A stretch of 64,000 nucleotides of DNA from Rhodobacterales bacterium HKCCE3408 (GTDB taxonomy: Bacteria; Pseudomonadota; Alphaproteobacteria; Rhodobacterales; Rhodobacteraceae), in contig WVSN01000005.1 in the NCBI GenBank assembly GCA_015689705.1, forward strand, positions 62,001 to 126,000. The letters are read 5' to 3'. Position 1 is the first letter of the stretch. Each line of letters opens with the position of its first letter. This document shows, piece by piece, positions 44,914 to 54,772 of the stretch. The notes beneath the pieces are model-generated. The model searched no databases. It was not told where the DNA came from and saw only the letters and a program-made list of their open reading frames with translations. Both the position numbers and the translations under genes were made by a program.

Positions 44914-47295
44914 GTGAAAGACCAGCCGGAAGGTCGGCTTGCCGATCGCATCGCCTATGACGAAGACGCCGCGCGGGCCGAGGCCGCCTTTGCCCGTGAC
45001 GCTCTGACCAATTCAGAGACGACGTTCGACGCCGAGCGCGCGATCGCCCGGCGGCTTGGCGGCCGGGTCGAGGGTGACCTGGCCATCTTCGGGTTCTGGG
45101 CACCCGAGCTTCTGGACGCGCGGGTGCCGTCGGGGGACGTGTTCCTCGAGGTGCTGGCGCCGACCGAGCCGCTCGACCTGACGAGCGCGCACCAGGAGCA
45201 GCGGTTCGAGCGGGTCTGGGTGCCGGTCGTCCGCGAAGAGGCGCATGTCTTCACCGCAGTGCGCGGAATGCGCGCGGGGCGGCGCGAGCGGCTTGGCGAT
45301 TTCTACGCGCTGAGCTGGCGGGATGCCCATGGCGAGTGGCACCGCGTGCTCGACCCCCTGGCCATGTCCCTGCCCTTCGGCGCGATGGCCCCGGCCGAGC
45401 TTTACGACGTCGCCTCGATGCACGAGGGCCGCGCCGACGCGGCCTATTTCGAGGCGCTGAAGGGACCCGAGCCGCACAAGTTCGGTCCGCCGGTCAATAT
45501 CCTGCAGATCCACATTCCGACGGCGACGGCAGGCGGCACGCTGGCCAGCCTGACCCGGCATTACCAGCGCCTGTCCGACCGCGTGGCGCGCGACCTGCCG
45601 CTGGAACCGGCCGACCAGATCTTCCTCGGCTACGACGCGGTACAATTGCTGCCGGTCGAGCCGACGACGGTCTACGAGACCGGCCCCGAGTTCTGGCAGG
45701 AATCCGACGGCGAGACGGATGGCGTGACGGTGTCCCTGCTGCGGCCCGATACGACGAACTGGGGCTACGACGTCGTCCTGTCGGGGATGGGCGGGGTCAA
45801 TCCCGTGCTGCTGGAGACCGGGCGTCCGGACGAGCTTGTGGACCTGGCCGCCGTGCTGCACACCTTCCCCAAGAAGCCGAAGCGGCTGATCTTCGACGTG
45901 GTGTTCGGCCATTCCGACAACCAGGGCCTGCGGGCACTGTCGAGCCATTTCTTCGCCGGGCCGAACATGTACGGCCAGAACATCGACTACCAGAACCCGA
46001 GCGTGCGGGCGATCCTGCTGGAGATGCAGCGGCGCAAGGTCGATTTCGGCGCCGACGCGGTGCGGGTCGACGGCGCGCAGGATTTCAAGTGGTGGGATGC
46101 GGGCGCCGAGACGCTGCGCCATGACGACGATTACCTGCAGGCGATGGCCGACATCGTGCAGGAGGTCGCGGGGACCGAGTACCGCCCGTGGTTCATCTTC
46201 GAGGACGGCCGCCCCTGGCCCGAGGAGGACTGGGAGCTGTCCTCGACCTATCGCGCGGTGATCGAGAACCAGCGCGACGACGACGTGTTCCAGTGGGGGC
46301 CGCTGACCTTCGCGCACAACACGCCGTTCCTGTATACGTTCTGGCTGTCGAAATACTGGCGCATCCGAGAGATCGTGCAGGTGGGTTCGAACTGGATTTC
46401 CGGCACGTCGAACCACGACACGCTGAGGCGCGGCACGCAGGTCAGCCCGAAGCTGAACGTGAACACACGGCTTGGCCGGACCCGGATGGAGATCCTCGAC
46501 AAGGCCTATGACAACCCGGCGGTGCACGTGCTGACCTATGTCGCGCTGCCGGGCGTGCCGATGGATTTCCTGAACGCGATGGCGCGGGCGTCCTGGGGCT
46601 TCATCCGCAACCAGGACGACAAATACGGCGTGAAGGTCGTGTCCGAGGAGGCGATCAGCCTGAAATGGCAGGTCGACGAATACAGCTACTCGGTGCCGTC
46701 GAATTTCCGCCGGCTGAAGGAGCTCGGCTTCGAGACGCGCGAGGAGCTGGTGCGGTTCATGGAGTTCCTGCCGGCGCTGGTCGAGGTCACGGAATACGAC
46801 CTGAACGAGATCGCGCGGCTGCTGTCGCTGGCCGAGCCGCCGCTGGCCGGGCCGGATTTCACCGTCGGCTCGCTCAAGGCGATCGCGCGGGCCTGGATGG
46901 ACGACATGCACGATTACTGCAACGTGTCCCATTCCGTCCCGTCGCTGGACGCCGACCAGGCGGCGTTCACGCTGGCGGCGCGGAATTTCCGCCGGGCGCG
47001 GCCGTGGCTGCGGGACAATTACGGACCGAAGGACCATTTCGACTTTCTCCAGCCGATCGACGGGCGGACGGTCTTCACCTCGCTCCGGCACGGGCCGGAC
47101 GGCGAGCAGGTCTTTGCCGTGATGCACATGGAGGGCCAGCCGACGGCCGAGCTCGATCCGCTGGTGCTGCCGGTGCCGGGGATCAAGGGGACCGGCTGGA
47201 AGCTGGCGCTCAGGACGCCGTCGATCGGGAGCGATTACATGGGCGGGCCGCTGACGCTGCGGGATTCCATGGCGCTGGTCTACGTGCGGGAGTGA
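44914..47295 (+). CDS. Large GH13-family protein, glucosylglycerol hydrolase-like
   Basis: Protein of 793 residues. About 190 N-terminal residues (FGFWAPELLDARVPSGDVFLEVLAP; LGDFYALSWRDAHGEWHRVLDPLAMSLPFGAMAPAELYD) precede an alpha-amylase-type barrel with Asp386 (AVRVDGAQD), Glu430 (WFIFEDGRPW) and Asp502 (SNHDTLRRG) as the likely triad. The overall pattern fits what I remember of the glucosylglycerol hydrolase group, which degrades the compatible solute glucosylglycerol; the match is from memory. GTG start at 44914 has GGGGAG 7 bases upstream. It is co-transcribed with glgB (4-base gap), so a role in alpha-glucan turnover is the alternative. Confidence 0.6.
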   Translation: MKDQPEGRLADRIAYDEDAARAEAAFARDALTNSETTFDAERAIARRLGGRVEGDLAIFGFWAPELLDARVPSGDVFLEVLAPTEPLDLTSAHQEQRFERVWVPVVREEAHVFTAVRGMRAGRRERLGDFYALSWRDAHGEWHRVLDPLAMSLPFGAMAPAELYDVASMHEGRADAAYFEALKGPEPHKFGPPVNILQIHIPTATAGGTLASLTRHYQRLSDRVARDLPLEPADQIFLGYDAVQLLPVEPTTVYETGPEFWQESDGETDGVTVSLLRPDTTNWGYDVVLSGMGGVNPVLLETGRPDELVDLAAVLHTFPKKPKRLIFDVVFGHSDNQGLRALSSHFFAGPNMYGQNIDYQNPSVRAILLEMQRRKVDFGADAVRVDGAQDFKWWDAGAETLRHDDDYLQAMADIVQEVAGTEYRPWFIFEDGRPWPEEDWELSSTYRAVIENQRDDDVFQWGPLTFAHNTPFLYTFWLSKYWRIREIVQVGSNWISGTSNHDTLRRGTQVSPKLNVNTRLGRTRMEILDKAYDNPAVHVLTYVALPGVPMDFLNAMARASWGFIRNQDDKYGVKVVSEEAISLKWQVDEYSYSVPSNFRRLKELGFETREELVRFMEFLPALVEVTEYDLNEIARLLSLAEPPLAGPDFTVGSLKAIARAWMDDMHDYCNVSHSVPSLDADQAAFTLAARNFRRARPWLRDNYGPKDHFDFLQPIDGRTVFTSLRHGPDGEQVFAVMHMEGQPTAELDPLVLPVPGIKGTGWKLALRTPSIGSDYMGGPLTLRDSMALVYVRE

Positions 47296-47297
47296 GG

Positions 47298-47348
47298 CCG
47301 GGGGGCCAGCCCCCCGGACCCCCCGGAGTATTTCGGGAAAGATGAAGG
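47298..47348 (+). repeat. Intergenic repeat, copy B (hairpin plus core)
   Basis: CCGGGGGG (47298-47305) and CCCCCCGG (47310-47317) form a stem, followed by a second C-run and the core CCGGAGTATTTCGGGAAAG, then ATGAAGG. It lies 3 bases after the GH13 stop and just before the convergent gph stop, a terminator position. Nearly identical to copy C except for G/C run length. Confidence 0.7.
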
Positions 47349-47349
47349 G

Positions 47350-48006
47350 TCAGGCGGCGCTGGCGAGCTGACGGGTCACGAGATCCGGCAGAGCGGACCA
47401 GTCGTCGAAGGCGGCCGCGTGGGGGATCCGGTCCACGGGCGTCTTCCGGTAGCCGCCGGTGAAGAGCAGGAACGGGATGCCGGCGCGCTGCGCGGTTTCG
47501 GCATCGACCTCGCTGTCGCCGACATAGAGGCGGGGACCGGTGCCGAGCCGGTCGAGCGTCGCGTGGAGCGGCGCGGGGTCGGGCTTGCGCTCGGGCAGGC
47601 TGTCGCCGGCGAGGATGACGGGGAAGCGGCGGTCGAGGTTCAGGTGGGCAAGGACCGCGCGCGTGGGCGAGAGCGGCTTGTTGGTGCAGAGGCCGAGCGA
47701 ATGGCCCGCGGCTGCGAGCGCGTCGATCGCATCCTCGACATGGGGGTAAGGCCGCGTGAGGTCCACCGCGCCGTCGTAGCGGGCGAGGTAGGTGGCGAGC
47801 AGGCGCTCCTGCCCGGTGTCCGGCAGCTCGCGGGCGGCGCGCATTCGTTCGATGAAGGCAGGTGCGCCGTTGCCGACGAAGGACATCGCTTCGGGGCGCG
47901 AGAGCGGCGGGCGGCCTTCTTCGGCGAGGAGCGCGTTCGCGATTTCCATGATGTCGGGCAGGCTGTCGATCAGCGTGCCGTCGAGGTCGAAGGCGATGCG
48001 CGCCAC
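47350..48006 (-). CDS. gph: HAD-family phosphatase, phosphoglycolate phosphatase-like
   Basis: HAD hydrolase of 218 residues: motif I FDLDGTLIDS at the N-terminus, motif II LCTNKP, motif III Lys in ERKPDPAPL and motif IV YVGDSEVDAETA. The helical cap after motif I fits Gph/CbbZ, which removes phosphate from 2-phosphoglycolate. The start is GTG 48006, one base after the redoxin stop; the longer open frame is the antisense of that gene. It ends a minus-strand run gnd-rpe-redoxin-gph. Confidence 0.85.
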   Translation of the reverse strand: MARIAFDLDGTLIDSLPDIMEIANALLAEEGRPPLSRPEAMSFVGNGAPAFIERMRAARELPDTGQERLLATYLARYDGAVDLTRPYPHVEDAIDALAAAGHSLGLCTNKPLSPTRAVLAHLNLDRRFPVILAGDSLPERKPDPAPLHATLDRLGTGPRLYVGDSEVDAETAQRAGIPFLLFTGGYRKTPVDRIPHAAAFDDWSALPDLVTRQLASAA

Positions 48007-48007
48007 C

Positions 48008-48562
48008 TCAGGCGGCTTTCCACTTGATCGAGCAGCCCATGGACGGGATCTGGTCGCGCGGCCCCTGCCCCGTCTCCGCCACCTGCACCATCGCTTCGTA
48101 GAGATCGCGGCGGAGATCGGCGGGGCCAGCTTTGTTGCGCGAGGCATCGAGCCGGCCGCGGTATTGCAGGCCGAGCCCGGCATCGAAGCCGAAGAAGTCC
48201 GGCGTGCAGGCGGCGCCATAGGCGCGCGCGACGTCCTGGCTTTCGTCGTAGAGATAGGGGAACGGGAAGCCGTGTTTCTTCGCGAGTTCGCCCATCTTCT
48301 CGAAGCTGTCGGCCGGGTAGGCGGTCACGTCGTTGGAGGAGATCGCGGCGACGCCGATGCCGATCTTCTGCAGGTCGCGCGCGTCGCGCACGATCCGGTC
48401 GATCACGGCGAGCACGTAGGGGCAGTGATTGCAGATGAACATCACCAGCGTGCCCTTCGGCCCGGCGATGTCCTGAAGCGAAAGGATGCGGCCGTCGGTC
48501 GCCGGAAGCGTGAAGCCCGGGGCGGGCCAGCCGAAATCGCAGACGGGGGGCGTGGCGGCCAT
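48008..48562 (-). CDS. Thioredoxin-fold redoxin (AhpC/TSA-like)
   Basis: Protein of 184 residues with a peroxiredoxin/thioredoxin-like fold: APGFTLPATDGRILSLQDIAGPKGTLVMFICNHCPYV carries the active-site CNHC pair after the first strand. SSNDVTAYPADSFEKM and ACTPDFFGFDAGLGLQYRGRLD are typical of this redoxin subgroup, which is widely annotated without known partner. No signal peptide, so cytosolic. Four bases from rpe and one base from gph. Confidence 0.85.
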   Translation of the reverse strand: MAATPPVCDFGWPAPGFTLPATDGRILSLQDIAGPKGTLVMFICNHCPYVLAVIDRIVRDARDLQKIGIGVAAISSNDVTAYPADSFEKMGELAKKHGFPFPYLYDESQDVARAYGAACTPDFFGFDAGLGLQYRGRLDASRNKAGPADLRRDLYEAMVQVAETGQGPRDQIPSMGCSIKWKAA

Positions 48563-48565
48563 GGC

Positions 48566-49261
48566 TCAGGCCGCCCGGGACGCCTGCGCCGCGGCGGCGC
48601 GGATGGCGCGGATGTTGTCACCGTAGACCTGTGGCGCATCGACCGAGCCGCCGCGGAAGACGGCGGAGCCGGCGACGAGGACATCGGCCCCGGCCCCGGC
48701 CACGATGGGGGCGGTCGTCGGGTCGACGCCGCCGTCGATCTCGATATGGACGGGCCGGTCGCCGATCATCGCGCGGAGCTGGCGCACCTTGCCGGTCAGG
48801 TCGATGAATTTCTGCCCGCCGAAGCCCGGGTTCACCGTCATCACGAGGACGAGGTCGGCGAGGTCGAGGACATGCGCCACGGCCTCGGCCGGGGTGCCGG
48901 GATTGAGCGCGACGCCCGCCTTCATGCCGGCCGCGCGGATCGCCTGGAGCGTGCGGTGGATATGCGGGCCGGCCTCGACATGGGCGGTCAGGATATCGGC
49001 GCCGGCGTCGGCATAGGCCGCGATCGAGGGATCGACCGGCGCGATCATCAGGTGGACATCCATGACGGTCTGCACGTGGCGGCGGAAGGCCTTCACCGCC
49101 TGCGGCCCGAAGGTCAGGTTCGGGACGAAATGGTTGTCCATCACGTCGACATGGACCCAGTCCGCGCCCTGGTCCTCGATGGCCCGGATCTCGCGCCCGA
49201 AATCGGCGAAATCGGCGCTGAGGATCGAGGGGGCGATCTTGATGGAGCGGTCGAAACTCAT
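48566..49261 (-). CDS. rpe: Ribulose-phosphate 3-epimerase
   Basis: Interconverts ribulose 5-phosphate and xylulose 5-phosphate. 231 residues, TIM barrel: IAPSILSADFADFGREI, WVHVDVMDNHFVPNLTFGP (catalytic Asp and metal His), MDVHLMI, MTVNPGFGGQKFI, HIEIDGGVDPTTAPIV (second catalytic Asp) and the phosphate loop GADVLVAGSAVF are all present. ATG at 49261. Stands in the pentose-phosphate run with gnd upstream. Confidence 0.95.
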   Translation of the reverse strand: MSFDRSIKIAPSILSADFADFGREIRAIEDQGADWVHVDVMDNHFVPNLTFGPQAVKAFRRHVQTVMDVHLMIAPVDPSIAAYADAGADILTAHVEAGPHIHRTLQAIRAAGMKAGVALNPGTPAEAVAHVLDLADLVLVMTVNPGFGGQKFIDLTGKVRQLRAMIGDRPVHIEIDGGVDPTTAPIVAGAGADVLVAGSAVFRGGSVDAPQVYGDNIRAIRAAAAQASRAA

Positions 49262-49312
49262 GGGGCCCTCCGGTGTGGCTGCATCGGCCTTAGCATGAAC
49301 TTTCCGGCGACC

Positions 49313-50713
49313 CTAGTCCGCCCAGGGTCCGTGCTGGCCGGACTTGCCGTCGTCGAGCCGGGCGAAGCCGTGGAGGCCGAAATAGTCCCGCTGGCCCTGG
49401 ATCATGTTCGCCGTGCCGCGGGCGGTGCGCATCGCGTCGAAATAGGCGAGCCCGGCCGAGAGCGCGGGGACCGGGTGGCCCTTCAGCGCGGCGGTCGAGA
49501 CGACGCGGCGGAGGGCGTCGTGGGTTTCGGTCAGGATGCCGGCGAAATGGGGGGCCATCATCAGCTCTCGCGACGGGTCGTCGGACAGCGCGGCGGCCAT
49601 GTCGTCGAGCATCGCGGAGCGGATGATGCAGCCGGCGCGCCAGACCCGCGCCACCTCGGGCAGGTCGAGCGGCCAGTCGAACTGCGCGCCGGCGGCGGCG
49701 ATCATGCCGAAGCCCTGGCTGTAGCAGAGGATCTTGCCGGCGATCAGCGCGCGTTCGAGATCGTCTTCGGACAGCGCGCCGTCGAGCGGCTGCGGGCCCT
49801 TGCCGAAGCGGTCTTCGGCGGCGGCGCGGGCATCGCGGCGGGCGGAGAGGTTGCGGGCCACGACGGCGGCCTCGATCACCGGGACGGGGGCGGCGAGGTG
49901 CTGCGCCTCGATCGCGGTCCAGCGGCCGGTGCCCTTCTGGCCGGCGGCGTCGACGATCACGTCGAGAAGCGGGCCGCCGGTAGCGGTGTCCTGCGTGCCG
50001 GCGACGATGCCGGAGATCTCGATGAGATAGCTTCTCAGCCGGCCCTCGTTCCAGCGGTCGAAGACCGTGCCGATGGCGGGCGCGCCCATGCCCATGCCGT
50101 CGCGCATCAGGCCGTAGACCTCGGCGATCATCTGCATGTCGGCGTATTCGATGCCGTTATGGACGGTCTTCACGAAATGGCCCGCGCCCTCGGGGCCGAG
50201 GAAGGCGGCGCAGGGCGTGCCTTCGAAATCGGCGGCGATGGCCTTGAGGATCGGGGCGATGCGGTCCCAGTGTTCGCCGTCGCCGCCGGCCATGATCGAG
50301 GGGCCGTGGCGCGCGCCCTCTTCGCCGCCGGAGACGCCGATGCCGAAAAAGCCGATCTCGCCCGCCTCTGCGGCGCGGCGGTTGGTGTCGCGGAAATTCG
50401 CGTTGCCCGCGTCGATGATGAGATCGCCGGGCGACAGGAGCGGCGAGAGCGCCTCGATCTGCTCGTCGACCGGCGCGCCAGCGGGAACCATCAGGATGAT
50501 CGCGCGCGGCGGGCGGATCGCGGCGACGAGGTCCTTCAGGGTTTCGGTCGGCGTGATCTTCGGCGCGAGATCGCCCGCGCCCTCGGCGAAGGCGTGGGTC
50601 TTCTCGGTCGTACGGTTCCAGACCGCGATGTCGAATCCCTTCTCGGCGATGTTGAGCGCGAGCGCCGCGCCCATCGTGCCGAGGCCGATGAGGCCGATTT
50701 CGGATTGTGCCAT
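49313..50713 (-). CDS. gnd: 6-phosphogluconate dehydrogenase, decarboxylating
   Basis: 466 residues, the length of the long (type I) enzyme. NADP fold GLIGLGTMGAALALNIAEKG near the N-terminus, then GGEEGARHGPSIMAGG, the catalytic Lys in FVKTVHNGIEYADMQMIAE, and the C-terminal RGTANMIQGQRDYFGLHGFARLD tail. It oxidises 6-phosphogluconate to ribulose 5-phosphate, CO2 and NADPH, feeding rpe 51 bases downstream. Start at ATG 50713 (MAQSEIGLIG). Confidence 0.95.
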   Translation of the reverse strand: MAQSEIGLIGLGTMGAALALNIAEKGFDIAVWNRTTEKTHAFAEGAGDLAPKITPTETLKDLVAAIRPPRAIILMVPAGAPVDEQIEALSPLLSPGDLIIDAGNANFRDTNRRAAEAGEIGFFGIGVSGGEEGARHGPSIMAGGDGEHWDRIAPILKAIAADFEGTPCAAFLGPEGAGHFVKTVHNGIEYADMQMIAEVYGLMRDGMGMGAPAIGTVFDRWNEGRLRSYLIEISGIVAGTQDTATGGPLLDVIVDAAGQKGTGRWTAIEAQHLAAPVPVIEAAVVARNLSARRDARAAAEDRFGKGPQPLDGALSEDDLERALIAGKILCYSQGFGMIAAAGAQFDWPLDLPEVARVWRAGCIIRSAMLDDMAAALSDDPSRELMMAPHFAGILTETHDALRRVVSTAALKGHPVPALSAGLAYFDAMRTARGTANMIQGQRDYFGLHGFARLDDGKSGQHGPWAD

Positions 50714-50799
50714 GGTGCATGCCCCTGCCGCGTCGGTTCGCGCGCAGGTGACCAGAGTTGCGCGCCGGTGTCCACGTGACAGACGCGCCCGGCCCGGGG

Positions 50800-52473
50800 T
50801 CAGTTCCCGAGGATGCCCGGCAGGCGCAGACCATGCTCCTTCGCGCAGGCGATGGCGTCCTCGTAGCCGGCATCGGCATGGCGCCAGACGCCCGAGGCCG
50901 GATCGTTCCAGAGCACGCGTTCCAGCCGCCTGGCCGCTTCGGGCGTGCCGTCCGCGACGATCACGACGCCCGCGTGCTGTGAGAAGCCCATGCCGACGCC
51001 GCCGCCGTGGTGAAGCGAGACCCATGTCGCGCCGGAGGCGGTGTTGACGAGCGCGTTCAGGAGCGGCCAGTCGGAGACGGCGTCCGAGCCGTCCTTCATC
51101 GCCTCGGTCTCGCGGTTGGGGCTGGCGACCGAGCCGCTGTCCAGATGATCGCGGCCGATGACGACGGGGGCCTTCAGTTCGCCCGACGCCACCATCTCGT
51201 TGAACTTCAGACCGGCGCGGTGCCGGTCACCGAGGCCGATCCAGCAGATCCGCGCGGGCAGGCCCTGGAAGGCGATGCGTTCGCGCGCCATGTCGAGCCA
51301 GGTGTGAAGATGGGCGTTGTCGGGGAAGAGTTCCTTCATCGCCTGGTCGGTCTTGTAGATGTCCTCGGGGTCGCCGGAGAGCGCGCACCAGCGGAACGGG
51401 CCAATGCCGCGGCAGAAGAGCGGGCGGATATAGGCCGGGACGAAGCCGGGGAAGGCGAAGGCGTTTTCCAGCCCCTCGTCCTTCGCGACCTGGCGGATGT
51501 TGTTGCCATAATCGAGCGTTGGCACGCCGTCGTTCCAGAAATCGACCATCGCGGCGACATGGACCTTCATTGAGGCGCGGGCCGCTTTCTCAACTGCCTT
51601 CGGGTCGCTCTCGCGCTTCGCGCGCCACTCCGCCATCGTCCAGCCCTGCGGCAGGTAGCCGTTGACCGGGTCGTGGGCCGAGGTCTGGTCGGTCACGATG
51701 TCGGGGCGGATGCCGCGGCGGTAGATCTCGGGGAAGATGTCGGCGGCATTGCCGAGGAGGCCGACGGATTTCGCCTCGCCCGCCTCGGTCCAGCGCGCGA
51801 TCATCTCGAGCGCCTCGTCGAGCGTCTCGGCCTTCTCGTCGAGGTATTTCGTTCTGAGCCGGAAATCGATCGAGTCCGGGTTGCATTCGACCGCGAGACA
51901 TGAGGCTCCGGCGAAGACCGCCGCGAGCGGCTGCGCGCCGCCCATGCCGCCGAGCCCTCCCGTCAGGATCCATCGGCCGGTCAGGTCGCCGCCGTAATGC
52001 TGGCGCCCGGCCTCGGCAAAGGTTTCGTAGGTTCCCTGAACGATGCCCTGCGTGCCGATGTAGATCCAGGACCCGGCCGTCATCTGGCCGTACATCATCA
52101 GGCCCTTGCGATCGAGTTCGGAGAAGTGATCCCAGTTGGCCCAGTGCGGCACGAGGTTGGAGTTCGCGATCAGGACGCGGGGCGCGTCCGCGTGCGTGCG
52201 GACGATGGCGACGGGCTTGCCGGACTGCACGACGAGCGTCTCGTCGGCCTCGAGGTCCTTCAGCCCGGCGACGATCCGGTCGAAATCCTGCCAAGTCCGC
52301 GCGGCCCGGCCGATCCCGCCATAGACGACGAGCTCATGCGGGTTCTCGGCGACGTCGGGATGCAGGTTGTTCATCAGCATCCGCATCGGCGCCTCGGTCA
52401 GCCAGCTTTTTGCGGTGATCTCCGTTCCCGTGGGCGGGTAGACGTCGCGGGTGTTCTTGCGCGGATCGCTCAT
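50800..52473 (-). CDS. hutU: Urocanate hydratase
   Basis: Second step of histidine degradation: urocanate to 4-imidazolone-5-propionate, using tightly bound NAD. 557 residues. Conserved text: [50 protein letters not shown] (NAD loop), [34 protein letters not shown] and [21 protein letters not shown]. Start at ATG 52473 overlaps the hutG stop by ATGA. Last gene of hutIHGU. Confidence 0.96.
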   Translation of the reverse strand: MSDPRKNTRDVYPPTGTEITAKSWLTEAPMRMLMNNLHPDVAENPHELVVYGGIGRAARTWQDFDRIVAGLKDLEADETLVVQSGKPVAIVRTHADAPRVLIANSNLVPHWANWDHFSELDRKGLMMYGQMTAGSWIYIGTQGIVQGTYETFAEAGRQHYGGDLTGRWILTGGLGGMGGAQPLAAVFAGASCLAVECNPDSIDFRLRTKYLDEKAETLDEALEMIARWTEAGEAKSVGLLGNAADIFPEIYRRGIRPDIVTDQTSAHDPVNGYLPQGWTMAEWRAKRESDPKAVEKAARASMKVHVAAMVDFWNDGVPTLDYGNNIRQVAKDEGLENAFAFPGFVPAYIRPLFCRGIGPFRWCALSGDPEDIYKTDQAMKELFPDNAHLHTWLDMARERIAFQGLPARICWIGLGDRHRAGLKFNEMVASGELKAPVVIGRDHLDSGSVASPNRETEAMKDGSDAVSDWPLLNALVNTASGATWVSLHHGGGVGMGFSQHAGVVIVADGTPEAARRLERVLWNDPASGVWRHADAGYEDAIACAKEHGLRLPGILGN

Positions 52474-53255
52474 GCGGGTCTCCAGTCGGACAGGGCGGCG
52501 AGGATGGCGGACAGGTGCGTGCGGAGGCGGTTGGCCTTCGCGGTGTCGTAGGTCCAGGGCGGGGCTTCGGCGGCGAGGTATGCGGATTGCGCGAGTTCCA
52601 TCTGGATCGCGTGGATGCCCTCGGCCGGGCGGCCGTATTGCCGCGTGGTCCAGCCGCCCTTGAACCGGCCGTTTGTGACGGAGGTGTGGCCTTCGGCGGC
52701 CGCGCAGATCCCGGCGACGGCATCGGCAATGCCGGGATCGCAGGACGCGCCGGAATTGGTGCCGATGTTGAAGTCGGGCAGGACGCCGGCGAACAGGAAC
52801 GGGATGCGCGACCGGATCGAGTGGCAATCGTAGAGGATCGCGTAGCCGTGGGCGGCGCGGATGCGGTCGAGTTCCGCCGCCATCGCGGCGTGGTAGGGCG
52901 CGTGGAAGGCCACGCGGCGGCGTTCGGTTTCGGCCGCATCGGGCGGCGTTGTCCAGATCGGGACGCCGTCGAAATCCGTCTCCGGCACGAGGCCGGTGGT
53001 GTTCTGGCCGGGATAGAGGCTGTCGCCCGTGGGATCGCGGTTCACGTCGATGGCGTAGCGGTGGATGCGGGTGCGCACCGTCGTGACGCCGGGCAGAAGG
53101 CCGTCGTAGAGGCGCTCGATATGCCAGTCGGTGTCTGCAAGCCCACGCCCGGTCTCGTTGAGGTTCCCGGCGATGTCGTCCGGCAGGTCGGTGCCGGTAT
53201 GCGGCAGGCCGAGGAGGATGGGGCTGTCCCCGCGGGTGATTTCGAGAAAGCTCAC
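52470..53255 (-). CDS. hutG: N-formylglutamate deformylase (amidohydrolase)
   Basis: Final step: N-formylglutamate to glutamate and formate. 261 residues, FGase fold: [51 protein letters not shown] and the C-terminal [11 protein letters not shown] hold the zinc ligands and catalytic residues of the family. GTG start at 53255 overlaps hutH (GTGA). Its partner step, HutF, is encoded divergently. Confidence 0.93.
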   Translation of the reverse strand: MSFLEITRGDSPILLGLPHTGTDLPDDIAGNLNETGRGLADTDWHIERLYDGLLPGVTTVRTRIHRYAIDVNRDPTGDSLYPGQNTTGLVPETDFDGVPIWTTPPDAAETERRRVAFHAPYHAAMAAELDRIRAAHGYAILYDCHSIRSRIPFLFAGVLPDFNIGTNSGASCDPGIADAVAGICAAAEGHTSVTNGRFKGGWTTRQYGRPAEGIHAIQMELAQSAYLAAEAPPWTYDTAKANRLRTHLSAILAALSDWRPA

Positions 53256-54772
53256 GGTGTCAGCTCCAGCCCCGCGGCGATGGCCAGCGCGTCGTCACGG
53301 ACCAGCCGCGCGGCGATCTCCATGTCGGGGGCCAGCGCACGGTCCTGCCCGAGGCGCGGCACCTCGGCCCGGATGGTGGCGATAGCGGATTGCAGCGGGT
53401 CGGAGGTCAGGAGCGGCGCGCGCGCCTCGACCCCCTGCGCCGCGCACAGCGCCTCGACCCCGAGGATCACCGAGAGGTTGGCGTTCATGCGGGCCAGCCG
53501 CCGCGCGCCGTGGGCAGCCATGCTGACATGGTCCTCCTGGTTCGCGGAGGTCGGGGTGGAGTCGGTCGAGCAGGGATGGGCGAGATGCTTGTTCTCGCTC
53601 ATCAGCGCGGCGGTCGTCACTTCGGCGATCATGTAGCCGGAGTTCAGGCCCGGCGCCGGCGTCAGGAAGGGCGGCAGGTCGAAGCTGAGCGTCGGATCGA
53701 CCATAAGCGCCACGCGGCGCTGCGCGATGGCGCCGATCTCCGAGAGGGCGAGCGCGAGCATGTCGGCGGCGAAGGCGACCGGCTCGGCGTGGAAGTTGCC
53801 GCCCGACAGGATGCCGTCCTCGACCACGAGCGGGTTGTCGGTGACGGCGTTGGCCTCGATCTGCAGCGTGCGGCCGGCGAAGCGCATCAGGTCGCGCGCC
53901 GCGCCCGCAACCTGCGGCTGGCAGCGGATGCAGTAGGGATCCTGCACGCGGGTGTCGCCCTCGCGGTGGCTTTCGCGGATCGCGGAGCCGTCCATCAGGC
54001 GGGACATCTCCGCGGCGACATCGATCTGGCCGACATGGCCGCGAAGCTCATGGATCTCGGGGCGGAGCGGTTGGGTCGAGCCCATGATCGCGTCGGTCGA
54101 CAGCGCCGAGACGACGACCGAAGCGCGGAGCATCCGGCCCGCATCGAACAGCGCGGCGAGTGCGCAGGCGGTCGAGAACTGGGTGCCATTGATGAGCGCG
54201 AGCCCTTCCTTCGGGCCGAGGACGACCGGCGTGAGGCCGGCGGCGGTCAGTGCCGCGCCGCCCGGCATCCGCTCGCCGTTCAGCACCGCCTCGCCCTCGC
54301 CGATCATCACGGCGGTCATGTGGGCGAGCGGGGCGAGATCGCCCGATGCGCCGACGGAGCCCTGCACCGGGACGACCGGTGTGACACCCTTGGCGAGCAT
54401 CGCTTCGAGCAGCGCGCAGATCTCCCACCTCACGCCCGAGGCGCCGCGACCGAGGGACAGGAGCTTCAGTGCCATCATCAGCCGTGTGGTGTTCGCCTCG
54501 AGAGGTTCGCCCACGCCGCAGCAATGGCTGAGGATCAGGTTTCTCTGCAGCGTCTCGGTATCTGCGGGGCCGATGCGGACGGAGGCCAGTTTGCCGAAGC
54601 CGGTATTGATGCCATAGACGGGCGTGTCCGCCTGCGCGGCCTGGCGGACGCGCTCGGCGGAGCGGTCGACGGCCTGTCGCGCGGCGGGGTCCAGCACGGC
54701 CGCCACGCCATCGCGCCAGAGCGTCTCGAGCGTGGCCAGCGTTGTCGATCCGGGGTGGAGCGTGACGGTCAT
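53252..54772 (-). CDS. hutH: Histidine ammonia-lyase
   Basis: First step: histidine to urocanate and ammonia. 506 residues. Ala142-Ser143-Gly144 in [13 protein letters not shown] forms the MIO electrophile. [11 protein letters not shown] (Tyr53), [31 protein letters not shown] and the C-terminal [24 protein letters not shown] are all conserved. Start at ATG 54772 overlaps the hutI stop (ATGA); the longer open frame is antisense to hutI. Confidence 0.96.
   Translation of the reverse strand: MTVTLHPGSTTLATLETLWRDGVAAVLDPAARQAVDRSAERVRQAAQADTPVYGINTGFGKLASVRIGPADTETLQRNLILSHCCGVGEPLEANTTRLMMALKLLSLGRGASGVRWEICALLEAMLAKGVTPVVPVQGSVGASGDLAPLAHMTAVMIGEGEAVLNGERMPGGAALTAAGLTPVVLGPKEGLALINGTQFSTACALAALFDAGRMLRASVVVSALSTDAIMGSTQPLRPEIHELRGHVGQIDVAAEMSRLMDGSAIRESHREGDTRVQDPYCIRCQPQVAGAARDLMRFAGRTLQIEANAVTDNPLVVEDGILSGGNFHAEPVAFAADMLALALSEIGAIAQRRVALMVDPTLSFDLPPFLTPAPGLNSGYMIAEVTTAALMSENKHLAHPCSTDSTPTSANQEDHVSMAAHGARRLARMNANLSVILGVEALCAAQGVEARAPLLTSDPLQSAIATIRAEVPRLGQDRALAPDMEIAARLVRDDALAIAAGLELTP

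Noticed and set aside
46380-46400. GGTTCGAA-type tRNA T-loop strings
   Set aside because: These and similar strings (16454, 16799, 39594) lie in coding regions and have no cloverleaf around them. No tRNA found.
45013-47127. 704-codon minus-strand frame opposite the large GH13 gene
   Set aside because: Antisense shadow; the plus-strand gene has a catalytic triad and a good ribosome site.
47792-50779. 995-codon open frame on the plus strand across gph, redoxin, rpe and gnd
   Set aside because: Runs antisense through four genes with intact motifs; composition is that of a shadow frame.
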